Positions 5,997 through 6,540 of a DNA stretch of 6,540 nt are shown here, piece after piece (position 1 is the stretch's first letter; the number at the start of each line of letters is the position of its first letter). The notes under the pieces were generated by a model. The model was given only the letters and a program-made list of their open reading frames with translations. It was not told the DNA's origin and did not search any database. Source of the stretch: an uncultured bacterium. Lineage in GTDB: Bacteria; Verrucomicrobiota; Kiritimatiellia; RFP12; UBA1067. A program made the translations under genes and the position numbers. The DNA is taken from the NCBI GenBank assembly GCA_902779075.1, contig CACZAK010000237.1, positions 1 through 6,540 on the forward strand, in the 5' to 3' direction.

Positions 5997-6040
5997 GGAT
6001 TCACATTCGTTTCACATTGGATTCACCATGGATTCACAAT
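5997..6040 (+). repeat. four-copy 11-bp tandem repeat
   Basis: Four contiguous 11-base units start at 5997, 6008, 6019 and 6030: GGATTCACATT, CGTTTCACATT, GGATTCACCAT and GGATTCACAAT. All share TTCAC at the same phase. The period is close to one DNA helical turn, which would place the motifs on one face of the DNA. It could be a protein-binding array or simple slippage; there are no spacers of CRISPR type. Confidence 0.65.
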
Positions 6041-6091
6041 TGCATGTTTTACCCCCAAATTCCTCATTTCGATTTACCACTCCATGTTATA

Positions 6092-6269
6092 TCTCACGCA
6101 GAGGCGCGGAGAGGCAGAGTTCGCAGAGATTATCCCATTGCTTGGGTATGTATTTGTTTTCACCAATTGGGTGAAATAACTTTCCGAGATTATTCTTGTC
6201 ATGTTTTCTTTTCCGTCGGATTTCTGAACTTTCTCTGCGCTCTCCGCCTCTCTGCGCCTCTGCGTGAGA
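6092..6269. repeat. 178-bp element with 39-bp inverted ends (dispersed-repeat type)
   Basis: The left arm (6092-6130) starts TCTCACGCAGAGGCGC. The right arm (6231-6269), read in reverse complement, begins with the same 16 bases and matches the left arm at 34 of 39 positions. The 100-base centre holds a smaller dyad, TTTCACC (6158-6164) with GGTGAAA (6170-6176). Motifs such as CACGCAGAGGCGCAGAG are, as I recall, frequent dispersed intergenic repeats in several bacterial phyla and often generate spurious proteins. No transposase is encoded, so a non-autonomous, MITE-like or hairpin element is the likely class. Confidence 0.75.
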
Positions 6270-6297
6270 CTTTCAACCGAGGATTTTAGGGTTATTT

Positions 6298-6332
6298 GTG
6301 AACAATGGTGGCAATGAAGATTCGTGAACAAT
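6298..6332 (+). repeat. direct repeat GTGAACAAT, two copies
   Basis: GTGAACAAT occurs at 6298-6306 and again at 6324-6332, 26 bases apart, between the two larger inverted-repeat elements. It may be part of the regulatory region for the plus-strand gene. A chance match is possible at this length. Confidence 0.4.
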
Positions 6333-6340
6333 ACTCAATG

Positions 6341-6474
6341 GAGTGTTCAAGTTATTATTGAGTGATTATTGAGTGATGACTAAATCCGTCAAGGGAGAGT
6401 TATCACTTTTCGTGACACCTAGGTGTCAGGGGGCGTGACACCTAAGTCATTGCTCAAAAATAAGTTGAACACTC
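6341..6474. repeat. 134-bp inverted-repeat element with an 11-bp duplication in one arm
   Basis: The left arm (6341-6362) and the reverse complement of 6453-6474 match at 20 of 22 positions, both beginning GAGTGTTCAA. The left arm carries a perfect tandem duplication of ATTATTGAGTG (6354-6364 and 6365-6375). If one copy is skipped, the arms align for about ten more bases (ATGACT at 6376-6381 pairs with AGTCAT at 6445-6450). The interior holds the palindrome at 6413-6428. The element ends 39 bases before the predicted plus-strand start codon. It could be a MITE-like insertion or a structured control region. Confidence 0.65.
6411..6448 (+). promoter_or_regulatory. possible operator: 16-bp palindrome plus a repeated half site
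   Basis: TGACACCTAGGTGTCA (6413-6428) is a perfect 16-bp palindrome. The 11-mer CGTGACACCTA occurs at 6411-6421 and again at 6434-6444, 23 bases apart, so TGACACC half sites lie at about two helical turns. This suits binding by a dimeric regulator upstream of the promoter at 6499-6507. The regulator is unknown. Confidence 0.4.
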
Positions 6475-6498
6475 AACGGTGTCTTGGGAGCGAAACGA

Positions 6499-6507
6499 TG
6501 ATATAAT
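6499..6507 (+). promoter_or_regulatory. extended -10 promoter of the rightmost plus-strand gene
   Basis: TGATATAAT gives a perfect TGn-TATAAT extended -10, with TATAAT at 6502-6507. The expected transcription start, 7 bases downstream, is 6514, the A of an ATG. No convincing -35 is present at 16-18 bases. Confidence 0.65.
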
Positions 6508-6513
6508 TTCGGC

Positions 6514-6540
6514 ATGGAAACGCCGAAACTCAGACAAGTA
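6514..6540 (+). CDS. start of a probable plus-strand gene, cut by window edge (unidentified)
   Basis: Nine codons are visible, reading METPKLRQV, with no stop before the window ends. The product cannot be recognised from this. Support for a real gene comes from position: a consensus extended -10 ends 6 bases before the ATG, with repeats and a palindrome upstream. No ribosome-binding sequence precedes the ATG, so the message would be leaderless if this start is used. A later start beyond the window is the main alternative. The gene would be divergent from the SPFH operon, separated by about 780 bases. Confidence 0.45.

Noticed and set aside
5819..6289. 156-codon plus-strand frame in the intergenic region
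   Set aside because: It starts at a TTG without a ribosome-binding site, and its C-terminal part is translated from the two arms of the 6092-6269 repeat (HAEARRG-like peptide). Such peptides are typical spurious products of this repeat type.
6074..6331. 85-codon minus-strand frame containing LTQRRREAESAEK
   Set aside because: The recognisable peptide comes only from the inverted-repeat arms; there is no promoter or ribosome-binding site, so it is probably not a gene.
5997..6375. CRISPR array
   Set aside because: The repeats are 11 bases, contiguous and without unique spacers of uniform length; no cas gene is present.
6341..6477. Integron attC-like site
   Set aside because: ACTCAAC (6471-6477) fits the RYYYAAC box, but it is at the 3' end where GTTRRRY should be. 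The box at the other end is missing, and no integrase or cassette is visible.

Overview
The window looks like a chromosomal segment from a fairly GC-rich bacterium. Five protein genes (one cut by the window edge) and one tRNA gene lie on the minus strand. A gene-poor, more AT-rich stretch of about 780 bases follows, and a plus-strand gene appears to start in the last 27 bases. The tandem SPFH proteins with repeated N-terminal modules and the GAGGCGCAGAG-type dispersed repeats would suit a member of the Planctomycetota/Verrucomicrobiota/Kiritimatiellota group. That placement is a guess: there is no rRNA or marker gene here to test it.

In order of minus-strand transcription: (a) 5735-2437, two overlapping genes for SPFH/band-7 membrane proteins, each with one N-terminal membrane helix, three tandem beta-rich modules, an SPFH domain and a helical tail; (b) 2333-1581, a SIS-domain (sugar-phosphate-binding) protein; (c) 1488-1414, tRNA-Gln(UUG), followed 37 bases later by prs (PRPP synthetase, 1376-405); (d) 336-1, the N-terminal part of a class II fructose-bisphosphate aldolase. 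SIS, prs and fba belong to sugar-phosphate metabolism but seem to have separate promoters. The SPFH pair is translationally coupled and probably forms one hetero-oligomeric membrane assembly.

Four promoters share an extended -10 (TGnTATAMT). The three on the minus strand share the longer core GTGGTATAMTAT.

The 5736-6513 spacer has no convincing gene. It holds an 11-bp tandem repeat (5997-6040), a 178-bp element with 39-bp inverted ends (6092-6269), and a second inverted-repeat element (6341-6474) whose left arm carries a perfect 11-bp duplication and whose centre holds a 16-bp perfect palindrome. The plus-strand gene has a consensus extended -10 exactly where a leaderless mRNA would be predicted, with a dyad bracketing its start codon.

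The best candidates for something undescribed are the twin SPFH operon, including an SVQQQG peptide shared between the tail of one protein and an insert in the other, and the repeat-dense control region of the plus-strand gene.
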